Shown here: piece after piece, positions 45,529 through 58,795 of the stretch
Position numbering within the stretch: the first letter of the stretch is position 1
Layout of the letters: each line of letters begins with the position of its first letter
From: Hydrogenovibrio sp965140365
GTDB taxonomy: Bacteria; Pseudomonadota; Gammaproteobacteria; Thiomicrospirales; Thiomicrospiraceae
NCBI GenBank assembly: GCA_965140365.1
Contig: OZ223196.1
Direction: 5' to 3' (one strand)
DNA length: 64,000 nucleotides
Translations under genes and position numbers: made by a program
The notes under the pieces: generated by a model
What the model was told of the DNA's origin: nothing
What the model saw: the letters and a program-made list of their open reading frames with translations, nothing else
The model's database searches: none

Positions 45529-46218
45529 ATGATTCGTCAGACCAAGCCCCTCTTTATCTTCTTTGTACTCGCCTCTCTGGTGGGCTGCTCCAGCAACCCG
45601 CCAAAGGAAACCCACAACAACATCTGCTCTATTTACGATCACGACTCCGACTGGGAAGAAGCGGCTCACGACGCCGCTAAAAAATGGGGAACACCCGAAT
45701 ACATTTTAATGGCTTTCGTCCACCAGGAATCTCGCTTTACGCATAATGCGCAACCACCTCGTGAGTACGCTCTGGGGCTGATTCCACTGCCGAGAAGCTC
45801 ATCCGCTTACGGCTACTGTCAGGCACAAGACCCGGCCTGGTACGATTATCAAAAAGCCACGGGCAATTGGTCGGCACGTCGTACCGACATTGAAGATTCG
45901 CTCGACTTTATCGGCTGGTACAACTACCAGTCATACAAACGCAACGGCATTTCGCGACATGACCCCTACAACCTCTATCTGGCCTACCATGAAGGACAAG
46001 GCGGCTATTCCCGAAAAACCTATCAGAACAAAACCTGGCTGAAGAAAGTCGCCTATAAAGTTACCAAGCGTTCCATGCTGTACAAAAAACAATTACAAGT
46101 CTGCGATAAGCTCGCCGTCACCGCACCGGAGCCCAAGAAGCCTAAACCGGTGATTCGAAACCGCACGCAACAAGCCAAAAGCAAAGGCCAGTGCAACGCA
46201 CCTTGGCCTTATTGCTAA
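45529..46218 (+). CDS. Lipoprotein lytic transglycosylase-like protein
   Basis: A 229-residue lipoprotein (lipobox LVGC, Cys20) with an SLT/lysozyme-like domain: MAFVHQESRF, in which Glu67 is the predicted catalytic residue, then SSAYGYCQAQDPAW and LAYHEGQGGY. These match the ES, GxxQ and AYNxG motifs of lytic transglycosylases. It should cut peptidoglycan from the outer-membrane side of the periplasm. A basic C-terminal tail (KKPKPVIRNRTQQAKSKG) follows. A shared terminator separates it from convergent fabB. Confidence 0.85.
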   Translation: MIRQTKPLFIFFVLASLVGCSSNPPKETHNNICSIYDHDSDWEEAAHDAAKKWGTPEYILMAFVHQESRFTHNAQPPREYALGLIPLPRSSSAYGYCQAQDPAWYDYQKATGNWSARRTDIEDSLDFIGWYNYQSYKRNGISRHDPYNLYLAYHEGQGGYSRKTYQNKTWLKKVAYKVTKRSMLYKKQLQVCDKLAVTAPEPKKPKPVIRNRTQQAKSKGQCNAPWPYC

Positions 46219-46240
46219 CGCGCACACGCTTATAGAAACA

Positions 46241-46267
46241 AAAAAGCCGCTGAAAAGCGGCTTTTTT
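46241..46267. terminator. Bidirectional terminator between transglycosylase and fabB
   Basis: AAAAAGCCGC (46241-46250) pairs with GCGGCTTTTT across a TGAAAA loop; A and T runs on the two sides serve both convergent genes. Confidence 0.9.
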
Positions 46268-46290
46268 ATGATTTGAACGCGATCTTTCAA

Positions 46291-47511
46291 TCAACCTTGG
46301 TATTTCTCAAACACCAAAGAAGCATTGGTGCCACCGAAACCGAAGCTGTTACTCATCATACGGAACAGTCCCGCGTTTTCTTCAAGCTTGGTTACGATAG
46401 GCATGCCTTCACATTCCGGATCCATGGTTTCAATGTTAACCGATGGTGCAATGAAATCGTTTTCCAACATCATTAGGCTGTAAATGAATTCGTGTACACC
46501 CGCCGCCCCTAAAGAATGGCCGGACAATGATTTGGTTGAACTGATTTTCGGCACTTTGGCACCAAATACGTCACGAATCGCTGCCGCTTCTTTGGTATCA
46601 CCAACAGGAGTAGAAGTACCATGTGGGTTAATATAATCCACATCGCCTTTCACCGTTGACAATGCCAATTCCATACAGCGTACCGCGCCTTCACCTGATG
46701 GCGCGACCATGTCGTACCCGTCAGAGTTAGCGCCGTAACCGGTGATTTCCGCATAAATTTTGGCACCACGCGCCAAAGCATGCTCTAATTCTTCCACCAC
46801 GACCATTCCGCCACCACCGGCGATTACGAATCCATCACGGTCGGCATCATAAGCACGGGAAGCTTTTTCAGGTGTGTCGTTATACTTAGTCGACAGCGCA
46901 CCCATGGCGTCGAATAAAACCGACATGGTCCAGTGCAGTTCTTCACCGCCACCAGCAAACACGACATCCTGTTTTCCAAGCTGAATTTGTTCTACGGCGG
47001 TACCAATACAATGCGCTGAAGTGGAACAGGCCGAACTGATGGAATAATTAATCCCTTGAATTTTGAACGGTGTGGCCAAGCAAGCGGAAACTGTGCTACC
47101 CATAGTACGCGTGACCATGTAAGGCCCAATACGCTTAACACCGCGCTCTTTGGCAATGCTAACGGCTTCCGTTGCATTTGAATTAGACCCGCCGCCGGAG
47201 CCGGCCACTAGGCCGGTTCTAGGGTTCGATACCTGTTCTTCGGTTAACCCGGAATCTTCCACCGCTTGCTTCATTGCAATGTAGGAATAAGCCGCCGCAT
47301 CGCCCATGAAACGTAATTGTTTACGTTCGATGTGCTCTTTGAAGTCCAGGTCTTTAACCGCACCATGAACCTGCGAACGCATACCGTTCTCTTCGTATTC
47401 CGGCGCGAACACAATTCCGGAACGCCCGTTTTTCAAAGAGTCCGTGACTTCATCTTTATTATTTCCCAAACTGGAAACAATCCCGATACCGGTAATAACA
47501 ACTCTTTTCAT
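46291..47511 (-). CDS. fabB: 3-oxoacyl-ACP synthase I
   Basis: A 406-residue condensing enzyme of fatty-acid elongation, required with FabA for unsaturated fatty acids. Catalytic Cys162 lies in SSACSTSAHC; the two active-site histidines are in INPHGTSTPVGD and KSLSGHSLGAAG. The C-terminal NSFGFGGTNASL is typical. It follows fabA by 1 bp on the same strand and ends at a bidirectional terminator. Confidence 0.97.
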   Translation of the reverse strand: MKRVVITGIGIVSSLGNNKDEVTDSLKNGRSGIVFAPEYEENGMRSQVHGAVKDLDFKEHIERKQLRFMGDAAAYSYIAMKQAVEDSGLTEEQVSNPRTGLVAGSGGGSNSNATEAVSIAKERGVKRIGPYMVTRTMGSTVSACLATPFKIQGINYSISSACSTSAHCIGTAVEQIQLGKQDVVFAGGGEELHWTMSVLFDAMGALSTKYNDTPEKASRAYDADRDGFVIAGGGGMVVVEELEHALARGAKIYAEITGYGANSDGYDMVAPSGEGAVRCMELALSTVKGDVDYINPHGTSTPVGDTKEAAAIRDVFGAKVPKISSTKSLSGHSLGAAGVHEFIYSLMMLENDFIAPSVNIETMDPECEGMPIVTKLEENAGLFRMMSNSFGFGGTNASLVFEKYQG

Positions 47512-47512
47512 G

Positions 47513-48028
47513 TTAAAAACTATCCGTATTTGTAAACAATCCGACTTTCAAGTCTTCCGCTGAGTAAATTTCACGGCCATCAACATAAAGGTGCGCATTG
47601 GCAATCCCCATATACAGCTTACGCTTGATAACACGCTTGATATCAATTACATATTCAACTTTCTTGGCTTTCGGCAACACTTGTCCATAGAATTTAACTT
47701 CCCCCGCACCCAGTGCTCGGCCGCGCCCAGGACCACCGGTCCACCCCAGGTAAAAGCCGATTAGCTGCCACATCGCATCCAGCCCTAGACACCCCGGCAT
47801 GACAGGATCGTTATTAAAATGGCATTCAAAAAACCATAGGTCTTCCATTACATCTAGCTCAGCTCGAATTTCCCCTTTTCCAAACGCACCACCTTCTTCG
47901 GAAATATGACTGATACGATCAAACATTAACATCGGTGGTAATGGAAGTTGGGCATTGCCTGGGCCGAATAATTCGCCACGCCCGCAAGATAAAATTTCTT
48001 CTTTATTATAGCTAGACTGCTTTTCCAT
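47513..48028 (-). CDS. fabA: 3-hydroxydecanoyl-ACP dehydratase/isomerase
   Basis: A 171-residue hot-dog enzyme that dehydrates 3-hydroxydecanoyl-ACP and isomerises the product to the cis-3 form, the branch point for unsaturated fatty acids. The start is the ATG at 48028; the upstream extension of 25 residues is not conserved. His70 (FFECHFNNDPVMPG) and Asp84 (CLGLDAMWQL) are the catalytic pair at the same numbering as in E. coli. A good promoter and an inverted repeat precede it. Operon with fabB. Confidence 0.97.
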   Translation of the reverse strand: MEKQSSYNKEEILSCGRGELFGPGNAQLPLPPMLMFDRISHISEEGGAFGKGEIRAELDVMEDLWFFECHFNNDPVMPGCLGLDAMWQLIGFYLGWTGGPGRGRALGAGEVKFYGQVLPKAKKVEYVIDIKRVIKRKLYMGIANAHLYVDGREIYSAEDLKVGLFTNTDSF

Positions 48029-48047
48029 GTATTTTCCAAATTGACAA

Positions 48048-48089
48048 GTTATAAAAGCTATTATAACAGCAGTGAGAATTCCATTACAA
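48048..48089 (-). promoter_or_regulatory. Promoter of fabAB with overlapping inverted repeat
   Basis: On the minus strand a -35 TTGTAA (48084-48089), an 18-bp spacer and a -10 TATAAT (48060-48065) stand 32 bp before the fabA ATG. The perfect repeat GTTATAA-N6-TTATAAC (48048-48067) overlaps the -10, a position typical of a repressor site. No known regulator is assigned. Confidence 0.65.
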
Positions 48090-48105
48090 CGCAATTCCCA
48101 CATAC

Positions 48106-48141
48106 AAAAAAGCCCGCGATTCCCTTTTGGAATGCGGGCTT
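48106..48141 (-). terminator. Intrinsic terminator after tRNA-Thr
   Basis: AGCCCGC(G)ATTCC pairs with GGAATGCGGGCT across a short loop; on the minus strand it is followed by six T. It ends transcripts of the tRNA gene. Confidence 0.85.
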
Positions 48142-48147
48142 GGAAGA

Positions 48148-48223
48148 TGGTGCCGACAGAGGGACTTGAACCCCCAACCTACTGATTACAAATCAGTTGC
48201 ACTACCAATTGTGCTATGTCGGC
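48148..48223 (-). tRNA. tRNA-Thr (TGT anticodon)
   Basis: A 76-nt cloverleaf including the encoded CCA. Acceptor GCCGACA pairs with TGTCGGC, the anticodon loop reads TTTGTAA with anticodon TGT, and the T arm has GGTTCAAGTCC. It lies between fabA and coaX. Confidence 0.96.
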
Positions 48224-48270
48224 TGAATGCGGCGTATTATAAATTCTTACCAATTTATGTCAACTGTTTT

Positions 48271-49023
48271 TTATAAACTTTCGATGACCTCAACCATGCC
48301 TTGTAATGTCAGATCTTCGACATAATCAAACGACTTATCCAACAGGGGCTCAATCACAGGAAAATCGCCACCCGTCCCAAGGCAATCAAACCGCCTACCG
48401 GTTTCCTTTTCCAAATCCGTCAGAAGCGCATTCAGGTAAGCGGCCACCATATAAAGCGTTCCACCAGCCACGGCTTCAGCGGTATTCGTCGCTAACAACC
48501 CTGCCGTAAACGCCTCATCTTTCAACTTAATTGATTCCGGTTTCAAAGCTGTTTGGTCAAGCAAACCTTGCTTCATAACCGCCAGGCCTGGCACAATAAA
48601 ACCGCCAATATGCTCTTTTTCAATCACCACATCTACCGTAATCGCCGTTCCAGTATCGACGATAAACGTTGGCTTATTCTGTCCGGAACAAGCACCAATA
48701 ATCGCCATCCAGCGATCCACGCCAAAGGTTTCGAAGGCATCGTAACCACACTGAATACCGCAACAACTCGGCTGAGTGGAAAGGTACGTTGGATAAAGCT
48801 TAAAGGCTTGCTGTATCCACTCGTTGAACTTGGCATTGAACTCGGAATCAACGACAGAACATACATACACAGCGTCTACGGCCATTCCTTGTAAGCCCAG
48901 ATCCTCTAACAAGCCGTCCGAAGTCATCTCGGCATGCGTGACCGTTCCAAGGTAATCATAGCGGCCCTGTTTCAGGGTGGCTGCTTTCAGCCGTGTATTT
49001 CCCAGTTCAAAAAAAATCAACAT
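48271..49023 (-). CDS. coaX: Type III pantothenate kinase
   Basis: A 250-residue kinase of the ASKHA fold that catalyses the first step of coenzyme A synthesis and is insensitive to CoA feedback in known members. Motifs: N-terminal LIFFELGNTRLKAA (phosphate 1), GVDRWMAIIGA, and VDTGTAITVDVV (phosphate 2). The start is the ATG at 49023; a GTG directly after the birA stop (49035) is also possible. It follows birA on the same strand. A CCAGGCCTGG copy lies inside. Confidence 0.94.
   Translation of the reverse strand: MLIFFELGNTRLKAATLKQGRYDYLGTVTHAEMTSDGLLEDLGLQGMAVDAVYVCSVVDSEFNAKFNEWIQQAFKLYPTYLSTQPSCCGIQCGYDAFETFGVDRWMAIIGACSGQNKPTFIVDTGTAITVDVVIEKEHIGGFIVPGLAVMKQGLLDQTALKPESIKLKDEAFTAGLLATNTAEAVAGGTLYMVAAYLNALLTDLEKETGRRFDCLGTGGDFPVIEPLLDKSFDYVEDLTLQGMVEVIESL
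48582..48591. repeat. CCAGGCCTGG palindrome, in coaX
   Basis: Exact copy, extended to 12 bp by G/C; encodes Pro-Gly-Leu. Confidence 0.8.
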
Positions 49024-49035
49024 TCTTTCTCTCAC

Positions 49036-49773
49036 TCATAACGGTCGAATAGAGACAGTACCGGATTGATAGTGCATCATTCGACCTTTGATATCGACTT
49101 TGGCGCGAGCCATTTCGTCAAGGCCTACATAGCGGCCTTTTTCAGAAGATTCGTTATGATACACAATCACTTCCTGGCCGGGCATAAAAAAATCATGATT
49201 TTGCCATTCTGCCAGCTTGAAAACCGGACAATCGTCTCCCATCAGTAACTCATACAACGCCGTTGAAAAAGTTTTAAAAAAGTTTTCAATATCCAGACCA
49301 CTGACATAATCAGCATCAAAAGATTCACTCGAAACCGGAGAGCAATTCACACCAACGCCAACAATCAAATAACCACTATTTCGAGAAGGAGTAGAGCCAA
49401 GCAATTCAATCAAACACCCGGCAACTTTTTTGCCTGACAAGAAGACATCATTTGGCCATTTCACCGTTAATTTAGTGTCCTTAGAAGCCTCTGCAATGGA
49501 TTGACGCAACAACAGTGCGATTTGCGCCGAAATAAATGGCATTTCGATAATTTGGCCTTCAAAGGGGATGCCTATCGAAAAGGTTAACGAATTGGGTGAC
49601 TGTGCCCAGACACGACCTCTTTGACCGTAACCGGCTGTTTGTCGGTGTGCCCAGCAAAATACCGCTCCATCTAGATTTCCATCAGACAACTCGGTCTTTA
49701 GATACCGATTAGTCGAATCCACTTCGGGAAGTTCAATTATTTTATACAATTCGGACGTAAACGGCATACTCAC
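49036..49773 (-). CDS. birA: Biotin-[acetyl-CoA-carboxylase] ligase
   Basis: A 245-residue biotin protein ligase that activates biotin with ATP and attaches it to the carboxyl carrier protein. The catalytic domain has EVDSTNRYLK near the N-terminus, the GYGQRGRVWAQ biotinyl-AMP loop and KWPNDVFLSGKKVAGCLIEL; a C-terminal SH3-like domain follows. There is no N-terminal helix-turn-helix, so unlike E. coli BirA it should not act as a repressor. It overlaps nothing but abuts coaX. Confidence 0.95.
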   Translation of the reverse strand: MSMPFTSELYKIIELPEVDSTNRYLKTELSDGNLDGAVFCWAHRQTAGYGQRGRVWAQSPNSLTFSIGIPFEGQIIEMPFISAQIALLLRQSIAEASKDTKLTVKWPNDVFLSGKKVAGCLIELLGSTPSRNSGYLIVGVGVNCSPVSSESFDADYVSGLDIENFFKTFSTALYELLMGDDCPVFKLAEWQNHDFFMPGQEVIVYHNESSEKGRYVGLDEMARAKVDIKGRMMHYQSGTVSIRPL

Positions 49774-49821
49774 CTCTTTAATACCTACAACGTCATTTTA
49801 CAAACAAATTCCAGGCAAAAA

Positions 49822-49846
49822 AAAACCCATCATAAAGATGGGTTTT
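49822..49846 (-). terminator. Terminator of the rrn operon
   Basis: AAAACCCATC pairs with GATGGGTTTT around an ATAAA loop, with a run of A on the plus strand that becomes T on the transcribed strand, just after 5S rRNA. Confidence 0.88.
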
Positions 49847-49857
49847 CAGGAATATAA

Positions 49858-49973
49858 GCTTGGGGATGACCTACTCTCACATGGGACCTCCCACACTACC
49901 ATCGGCGCTAAGACGTTTCACTTCTGAGTTCGGAAAGGGATCAGGTGGTTCCATCTCGCTATGGTCCCCAAGC
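49858..49973 (-). rRNA. rrf: 5S ribosomal RNA
   Basis: About 116 nt, recognised by complementary ends (GCTTGGGG/CCCCAAGC) and the conserved interior read on the plus strand as CACACTACCATCGGCGCTA and TTTCACTTCTGAGTTCGG. Last gene of the rrn operon. Ends are estimated to within a few bases. Confidence 0.95.
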
Positions 49974-50169
49974 AATTGGGTTATGTCAGTTGTCTGTTGA
50001 ACAGACAACTCACTGAATTCGGAAAAATCTCTTAAGCTTGCAGTTGTTTAGTTGCTTAGCACTTTAGTAAGCGCCGTCACAATGTTCTTAAAGCGTTCTT
50101 TATCTACTCAAGCTCAAACATGCCTTTGCGTCACTTTCAGTCATGACTTCAAAGTTACTTTTGAGTTGT

Positions 50170-53027
<2,858 letters not shown>

Positions 53028-53457
53028 ACAACTCAAAAATAACCTTGACCTTTTGTGTTGATTCATCGTTTTTTAAATTCATAAAAAACCATGTCTCAAT
53101 CAAAGCCTATTTCGTTGCCATGACTAAAAGTTTTACGCTGACATGTTCTCGCTTGAGTTTGTATCATCACACTTGCGTGTGTTTGAACTCTTTAAGATAC
53201 ATTGTTACCTTGGCATTCAAACCGTTGGAGTGGTTTGAATGTCAATCATACAGAATATGTCGGTATTCTGTATGTTCTAACTACTTGTCGGGCGTTATTT
53301 AAAAATAACACTCAACAATTACTTAGAGATTTTTCCTAATTGTTAAAGATCTTTTTCGCTTGGCCTTTCGGCGTTTGCTTTTCAGTCTATTGTCACCAAT
53401 ACGACTGTGAATAACCTCTGCTTTGTCTTTTAAAGCAAAACCTATTCACAGGTGTAG
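53028..53457. other. 23S to tRNA-Ala spacer
   Basis: About 430 bp of AT-rich rrn spacer containing processing stems. I see no gene in it. Confidence 0.7.
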
Positions 53458-53533
53458 TGGTGGAGCTATGCGGGATCGAACCGCAGACCTCCTGCGTGCA
53501 AGGCAGGCGCTCTCCCAGCTGAGCTATAGCCCC
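53458..53533 (-). tRNA. tRNA-Ala (TGC anticodon)
   Basis: A 76-nt cloverleaf with CCA: acceptor GGGGCTA/TAGCTCC, anticodon loop CTTGCAC with TGC, T arm GGTTCGATCC. Located in the 16S-23S spacer. Confidence 0.97.
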
Positions 53534-53778
53534 TTATAGCGTCGATATTTTGCCTTATACTTCGTTACTTTCGCGCATCGCTTGGTCACTTACTACTGTA
53601 AGCTCCCGGCGCTCTTTGCTCAAGTGCCTCGTCTAAGCCTAAAATCTCTTGCTCTAAGCTTGTGTTAATTAGGATTGCCTTCCCTAATAAGTTTTTAATT
53701 TTGTTCTAATCAAGGCAAATATTTGCGAAGCTTATTAACAATAAGCGAGTAAACATTTAACGCAGAGTAGGACAAAAT

Positions 53779-53855
<77 letters not shown>

Positions 53856-53933
53856 AGGTCGTTCTCGTTTTTCTCAGTAATTCAGAGACAATTTATGTGA
53901 AAGCTAGCTTAGGCTCGTGGCCGTCTTTGTCTT

Positions 53934-55477
<1,544 letters not shown>

Positions 55478-55972
55478 AATCTTTTTACTCGATTTTTTTG
55501 TGTGCTTGTCTGCACGTATTAAACACTCGAAATTAACAGGTACATGTTTCACATAAATGTGATTAACCATATACATAGTTGTCGAGATATTTATTTTTGG
55601 ACAGCTACTTACCTAAGTAACTTCCACATAAATTATCTCTGAATTACCTGATTTTTAAAGAACTCTTGGTCTTGCTTTTCCTTAACTCAGTGCGCTGCAC
55701 CCTGTCTCGGTAAGCCGCGTATTATAGGCGCTTGATTTTGTTTCCGTCAAGCTTTTTTTACGCTTTTTTTCTTTCCCGCTTCGGCCTTTATCAACTTCGT
55801 TTCCGTTGTCGTTTTTGGCGTCTCCGTGAAAGAGATGCGTATTCTATAGCCTCTCCAATTTTTTGCAATAGCTTTTTGCATCTTTTTTGAAAAAAATTTC
55901 ACCGCGTTTCAGGGTTAACATCCATTTCTCTTTTAATATCAATCTTTTTGGCCGATTCGACACTTAAAAACA
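55478..55972 (-). promoter_or_regulatory. rrn leader and promoters
   Basis: This ~500-bp region has no gene. On the minus strand, P1 has -35 TTGCAA (55863-55868), a 16-bp spacer and -10 TAGAAT (55841-55846); P2 has -35 TTGACG (55745-55750), an 18-bp spacer and -10 TATAAT (55721-55726) followed by a GC-rich start region typical of stringent control. A boxA-like GTTCTTTAAAAA lies at 55652-55663. Confidence 0.75.
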
Positions 55973-55998
55973 AAAAACCGCCAGGCCTGGCGGTTTTT
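55973..55998. terminator. CCAGGCCTGG terminator after tyrS
   Basis: A perfect 26-bp palindrome: five A, CCGCCAGG, its complement, five T, with the core at 55981-55990. It ends tyrS and insulates the rrn promoters. Confidence 0.9.
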
Positions 55999-56016
55999 CT
56001 CTATGGCCGTTTTGAC

Positions 56017-57210
56017 TTAGGCTTGAACGGTGATTCGAGCAAATTTACGTTTACCCACTTGGTAAACCTGCGCTTCACAATTTTCAACCGGTGCCCGGCT
56101 ATCGGACACTTTTTCGCCATTCAGCTTCACCGCGCCTTGTTTGACCATACGATGCCCGTCGGAGGTTGAAGCTACCAAACCGGCTTCTTTCAACACATTT
56201 GCCAGAGGCATGACCTCATTAAAGGTAAATTCCGGCATATCGTCGGGAATGGCGTTTTTGGAGAACCGGGTTTCAAAGTCTTTCAAGGCTGCTTCGGCAC
56301 TGTCTTTATCGTGAAAACGCTCAATCAGCTCCAGCGCCAGTTTGATTTTAATATTACGCGGGTTCTCACCGTCTTTCACGGCTTGTTGATAACCGGCAAT
56401 GGTTTCCAACGTTTCGAATGACAATAACTCATAGTAGCGCCACATCAAGTCATCGGAAATCGACATCACTTTGCCGAACATATCATTCGGAGCATCTTTG
56501 ATACCGATATAGTTCCCCAGGGACTTGGACATTTTCTGCACACCATCCAGCCCTTCCAAAATCGGCATCGTCAAAGTGCACTGTGCACTTTTACCGTAAT
56601 GCTGCTGCAGAGTCCGTCCCATCAACAAGTTGAACTTCTGATCGGTCCCACCCAACTCGATATCGGCTTCCATCGCCACGGAGTCATACCCCTGAACCAG
56701 CGGATACAAAAATTCGTGAATCGCAATTGGCGTATTGGATTCATAACGATCACCAAAATCATTGCGCTCCAACATACGCGCGACCGTCGTGGTCCCCGCT
56801 AACTTAATCATGTCCGCCGCCGTCAACTTCGACATCCATTCGGAATTGAATACGACTTTGGTTTTGGCCGGGTCCAAAATTTTAAAAACTTGCTCTTTAT
56901 AGGTTTCGGCATTACGTAACACATCGTCTTCCGACAGAGGTGGGCGCGTCGCACTTTTGCCGGTCGGGTCACCGATCATGGCGGTAAAGTCACCGATCAG
57001 AAATAAAATTTCATGCCCTAAATCCTGAAATTGTTTCAGCTTGTTAATTAATACCGTATGCCCCAGGTGCAAATCAGGCGCTGTCGGGTCAAAGCCGGCT
57101 TTGACTTTAAGCGGCTTACCCGATTCCAGTTTTTCCACCAATTCTTTCTCGACCAGAATTTCTTCCGCGCCGCGTTTAATAATCGCTAATTGCTCTTCTA
57201 CTGTTTTCAT
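56017..57210 (-). CDS. tyrS: Tyrosyl-tRNA synthetase
   Basis: A 397-residue class I synthetase that charges tRNA-Tyr. The HIGH motif is HLGH within DPTAPDLHLGHTVL, the KMSKS motif is QKMSKSLGNYIG, and the C-terminal S4 RNA-binding domain runs from about residue 335 (DGHRMVKQGAVKLNGEKV). This is the TyrRS group with KMSKS rather than the KFGKT group. The start is the ATG at 57210; a TTG at 57228 is less likely. Confidence 0.97.
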   Translation of the reverse strand: MKTVEEQLAIIKRGAEEILVEKELVEKLESGKPLKVKAGFDPTAPDLHLGHTVLINKLKQFQDLGHEILFLIGDFTAMIGDPTGKSATRPPLSEDDVLRNAETYKEQVFKILDPAKTKVVFNSEWMSKLTAADMIKLAGTTTVARMLERNDFGDRYESNTPIAIHEFLYPLVQGYDSVAMEADIELGGTDQKFNLLMGRTLQQHYGKSAQCTLTMPILEGLDGVQKMSKSLGNYIGIKDAPNDMFGKVMSISDDLMWRYYELLSFETLETIAGYQQAVKDGENPRNIKIKLALELIERFHDKDSAEAALKDFETRFSKNAIPDDMPEFTFNEVMPLANVLKEAGLVASTSDGHRMVKQGAVKLNGEKVSDSRAPVENCEAQVYQVGKRKFARITVQA

Positions 57211-57291
57211 TTCATTCTTTCTATTCAATGTGTTTATATTCGGTATTGACCTATTTTTTATAGATTTATTCTTTTTATCTCCGGCGGCCCA

Positions 57292-58251
57292 TCAACCGCA
57301 CAAGACCGTATCGGTATTCAGCGTCAAGCGGCCAGTCATCTCGTTGACCGAGCGATAGCCGTGACGCTTCATATATCGCTCCACGCCTTTGGCCACCTTC
57401 TTGACCAACAAGGGGTCTTTGGCGATGGCGGTTCCAATCGCCACCATTGAGGCTCCGGCCAGAATGAATTCAATGGCATCTTCCGCCGAGGCAATCCCTC
57501 CCAGACCGATAATTGGCACATCATATTGTTTGGCCACCTGATATACCTGGTGCACTTTCAACAAGGCAATCGGCTTAATCGCCGGACCAGAAAGCCCGCC
57601 TTGATTATTGCCCAGTGTCGGCTTGGCGGAATCAATGTCGATTTGCATCCCCATCAGGGTATTAATGGCCGACAGGATATCCGCACCGGCATCAATAACA
57701 CGACGCGCCCCTTCGGCAATATCGGTTTGATTCGGCGACAACTTCACAATCAACGGTTTGGACGTGCTGGCTCGACAGGCCTCGACCACCCGCGCCGCCA
57801 TATCCGGATCATTACCAAAAGCGGCACCACCTTTTTTGACATTCGGACAGGAAATATTCACCTCAATCGCCGGTAAGTCGGTTTGGTCGAACAAACGCAC
57901 CACTTCCGCATACTCTTCTACCGACGAACCGGAAACATTAATGATAAATTGTGTTTGGCTTAAGTCGAGCTTTGGTAGATAATCTGCAATCACGGCGTGC
58001 GCCCCCGGGTTTTGCAAACCGATGGAATTCAACAACCCGCAAGGCGATTCCATCACGCGCTCCGGCTTGTTGCCGAGCTTCGGCTCCAGGGTGGTGCCCT
58101 TTAAAAAGACGGCGCCGACATCCCGATTGGAAAAACCGGACACCGCCTGGTACTCGAAACCGTAACCGGCATTACCGGAAGCCATCGCGACCGGATTGGC
58201 AAAACGAATACCTTTTAAATCAACCGACAAATCAACCAAGCTCTTCACCAT
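57292..58251 (-). CDS. pyrD: Dihydroorotate dehydrogenase, class 1B-like
   Basis: A 319-residue FMN enzyme oxidising dihydroorotate to orotate in pyrimidine synthesis. Features of class 1 are the Cys active-site loop (NISCPNVKKGG) and N-terminal ASGNAGYGFEY; INTLMGMQIDI and TLGNNQGGLSGPAIKP are close to the NAD-linked class 1B enzymes such as that of Bacillus subtilis. There is no N-terminal membrane extension as in class 2. Its usual partner PyrK is not nearby. It starts only 13 bp from the divergent trmL start, with no visible ribosome site. Confidence 0.9.
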   Translation of the reverse strand: MVKSLVDLSVDLKGIRFANPVAMASGNAGYGFEYQAVSGFSNRDVGAVFLKGTTLEPKLGNKPERVMESPCGLLNSIGLQNPGAHAVIADYLPKLDLSQTQFIINVSGSSVEEYAEVVRLFDQTDLPAIEVNISCPNVKKGGAAFGNDPDMAARVVEACRASTSKPLIVKLSPNQTDIAEGARRVIDAGADILSAINTLMGMQIDIDSAKPTLGNNQGGLSGPAIKPIALLKVHQVYQVAKQYDVPIIGLGGIASAEDAIEFILAGASMVAIGTAIAKDPLLVKKVAKGVERYMKRHGYRSVNEMTGRLTLNTDTVLCG

Positions 58252-58264
58252 TACATTAATAATT

Positions 58265-58738
58265 ATGATTCACATTATTTTATATGAACCGGAAATTCCA
58301 CAAAACACAGGCGCTCTGATCCGGCTCAGCGCCAACATGGGTGCGCACCTGCATTTAATTCAACCTTATGCGTTCGACCTCAGCGAAAAGAAAGTCCGCC
58401 GAGCCGGCTTGGATTACGCCGAACTCGCCAACCTTCATGAGCACGCCTCACTGGAAGCCTGCTTAAAAGACCTGCAACCCAACCGCGTCTTCGCACTGAC
58501 CACTAAAACCGACCGTTATTATACCGAACCAAGTTTTGAAAACGGTGATGCCTTTTTATTTGGTCCCGAAAGCCGCGGCTTACCCGCTGACGTTTTAGCA
58601 AGTCTGCCCCCGGAGCAACGCCTGACGATCCCGATGATACCGGGCGGTCGCAGCTTAAACCTGGCCAATGCGGTTTCCGTGATGGCGTATGAAGCCTGGC
58701 GACAGCTCAGCTTCGACATGAACTTACCGCCCCACTGA
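58265..58738 (+). CDS. trmL: tRNA (cytidine/uridine-2'-O-)-methyltransferase
   Basis: A 157-residue SPOUT-class methyltransferase acting at the wobble position (34) of leucine tRNAs in E. coli. It begins MIHIILYEPEIPQNTGALIR and has the knot motifs FGPESRGLPADVL and MIPGGRSLNLANAVSVMAYE. The start is the ATG at 58265; the longer frame from 58196 would overlap pyrD antisense. It ends just before a palindromic terminator shared with convergent gpsA. Confidence 0.95.
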   Translation: MIHIILYEPEIPQNTGALIRLSANMGAHLHLIQPYAFDLSEKKVRRAGLDYAELANLHEHASLEACLKDLQPNRVFALTTKTDRYYTEPSFENGDAFLFGPESRGLPADVLASLPPEQRLTIPMIPGGRSLNLANAVSVMAYEAWRQLSFDMNLPPH

Positions 58739-58744
58739 ACCGAA

Positions 58745-58768
58745 AAAACCACCAGGCCTGGTGGTTTT
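58745..58768. terminator. Bidirectional CCAGGCCTGG terminator between trmL and gpsA
   Basis: A perfect 24-bp palindrome: AAAACCA, core CCAGGCCTGG (58752-58761, overlapping), TGGTTTT. It lies between two convergent genes. Confidence 0.88.
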
Positions 58769-58795
58769 CATGCGAACCCCATACGATGATGCGAT

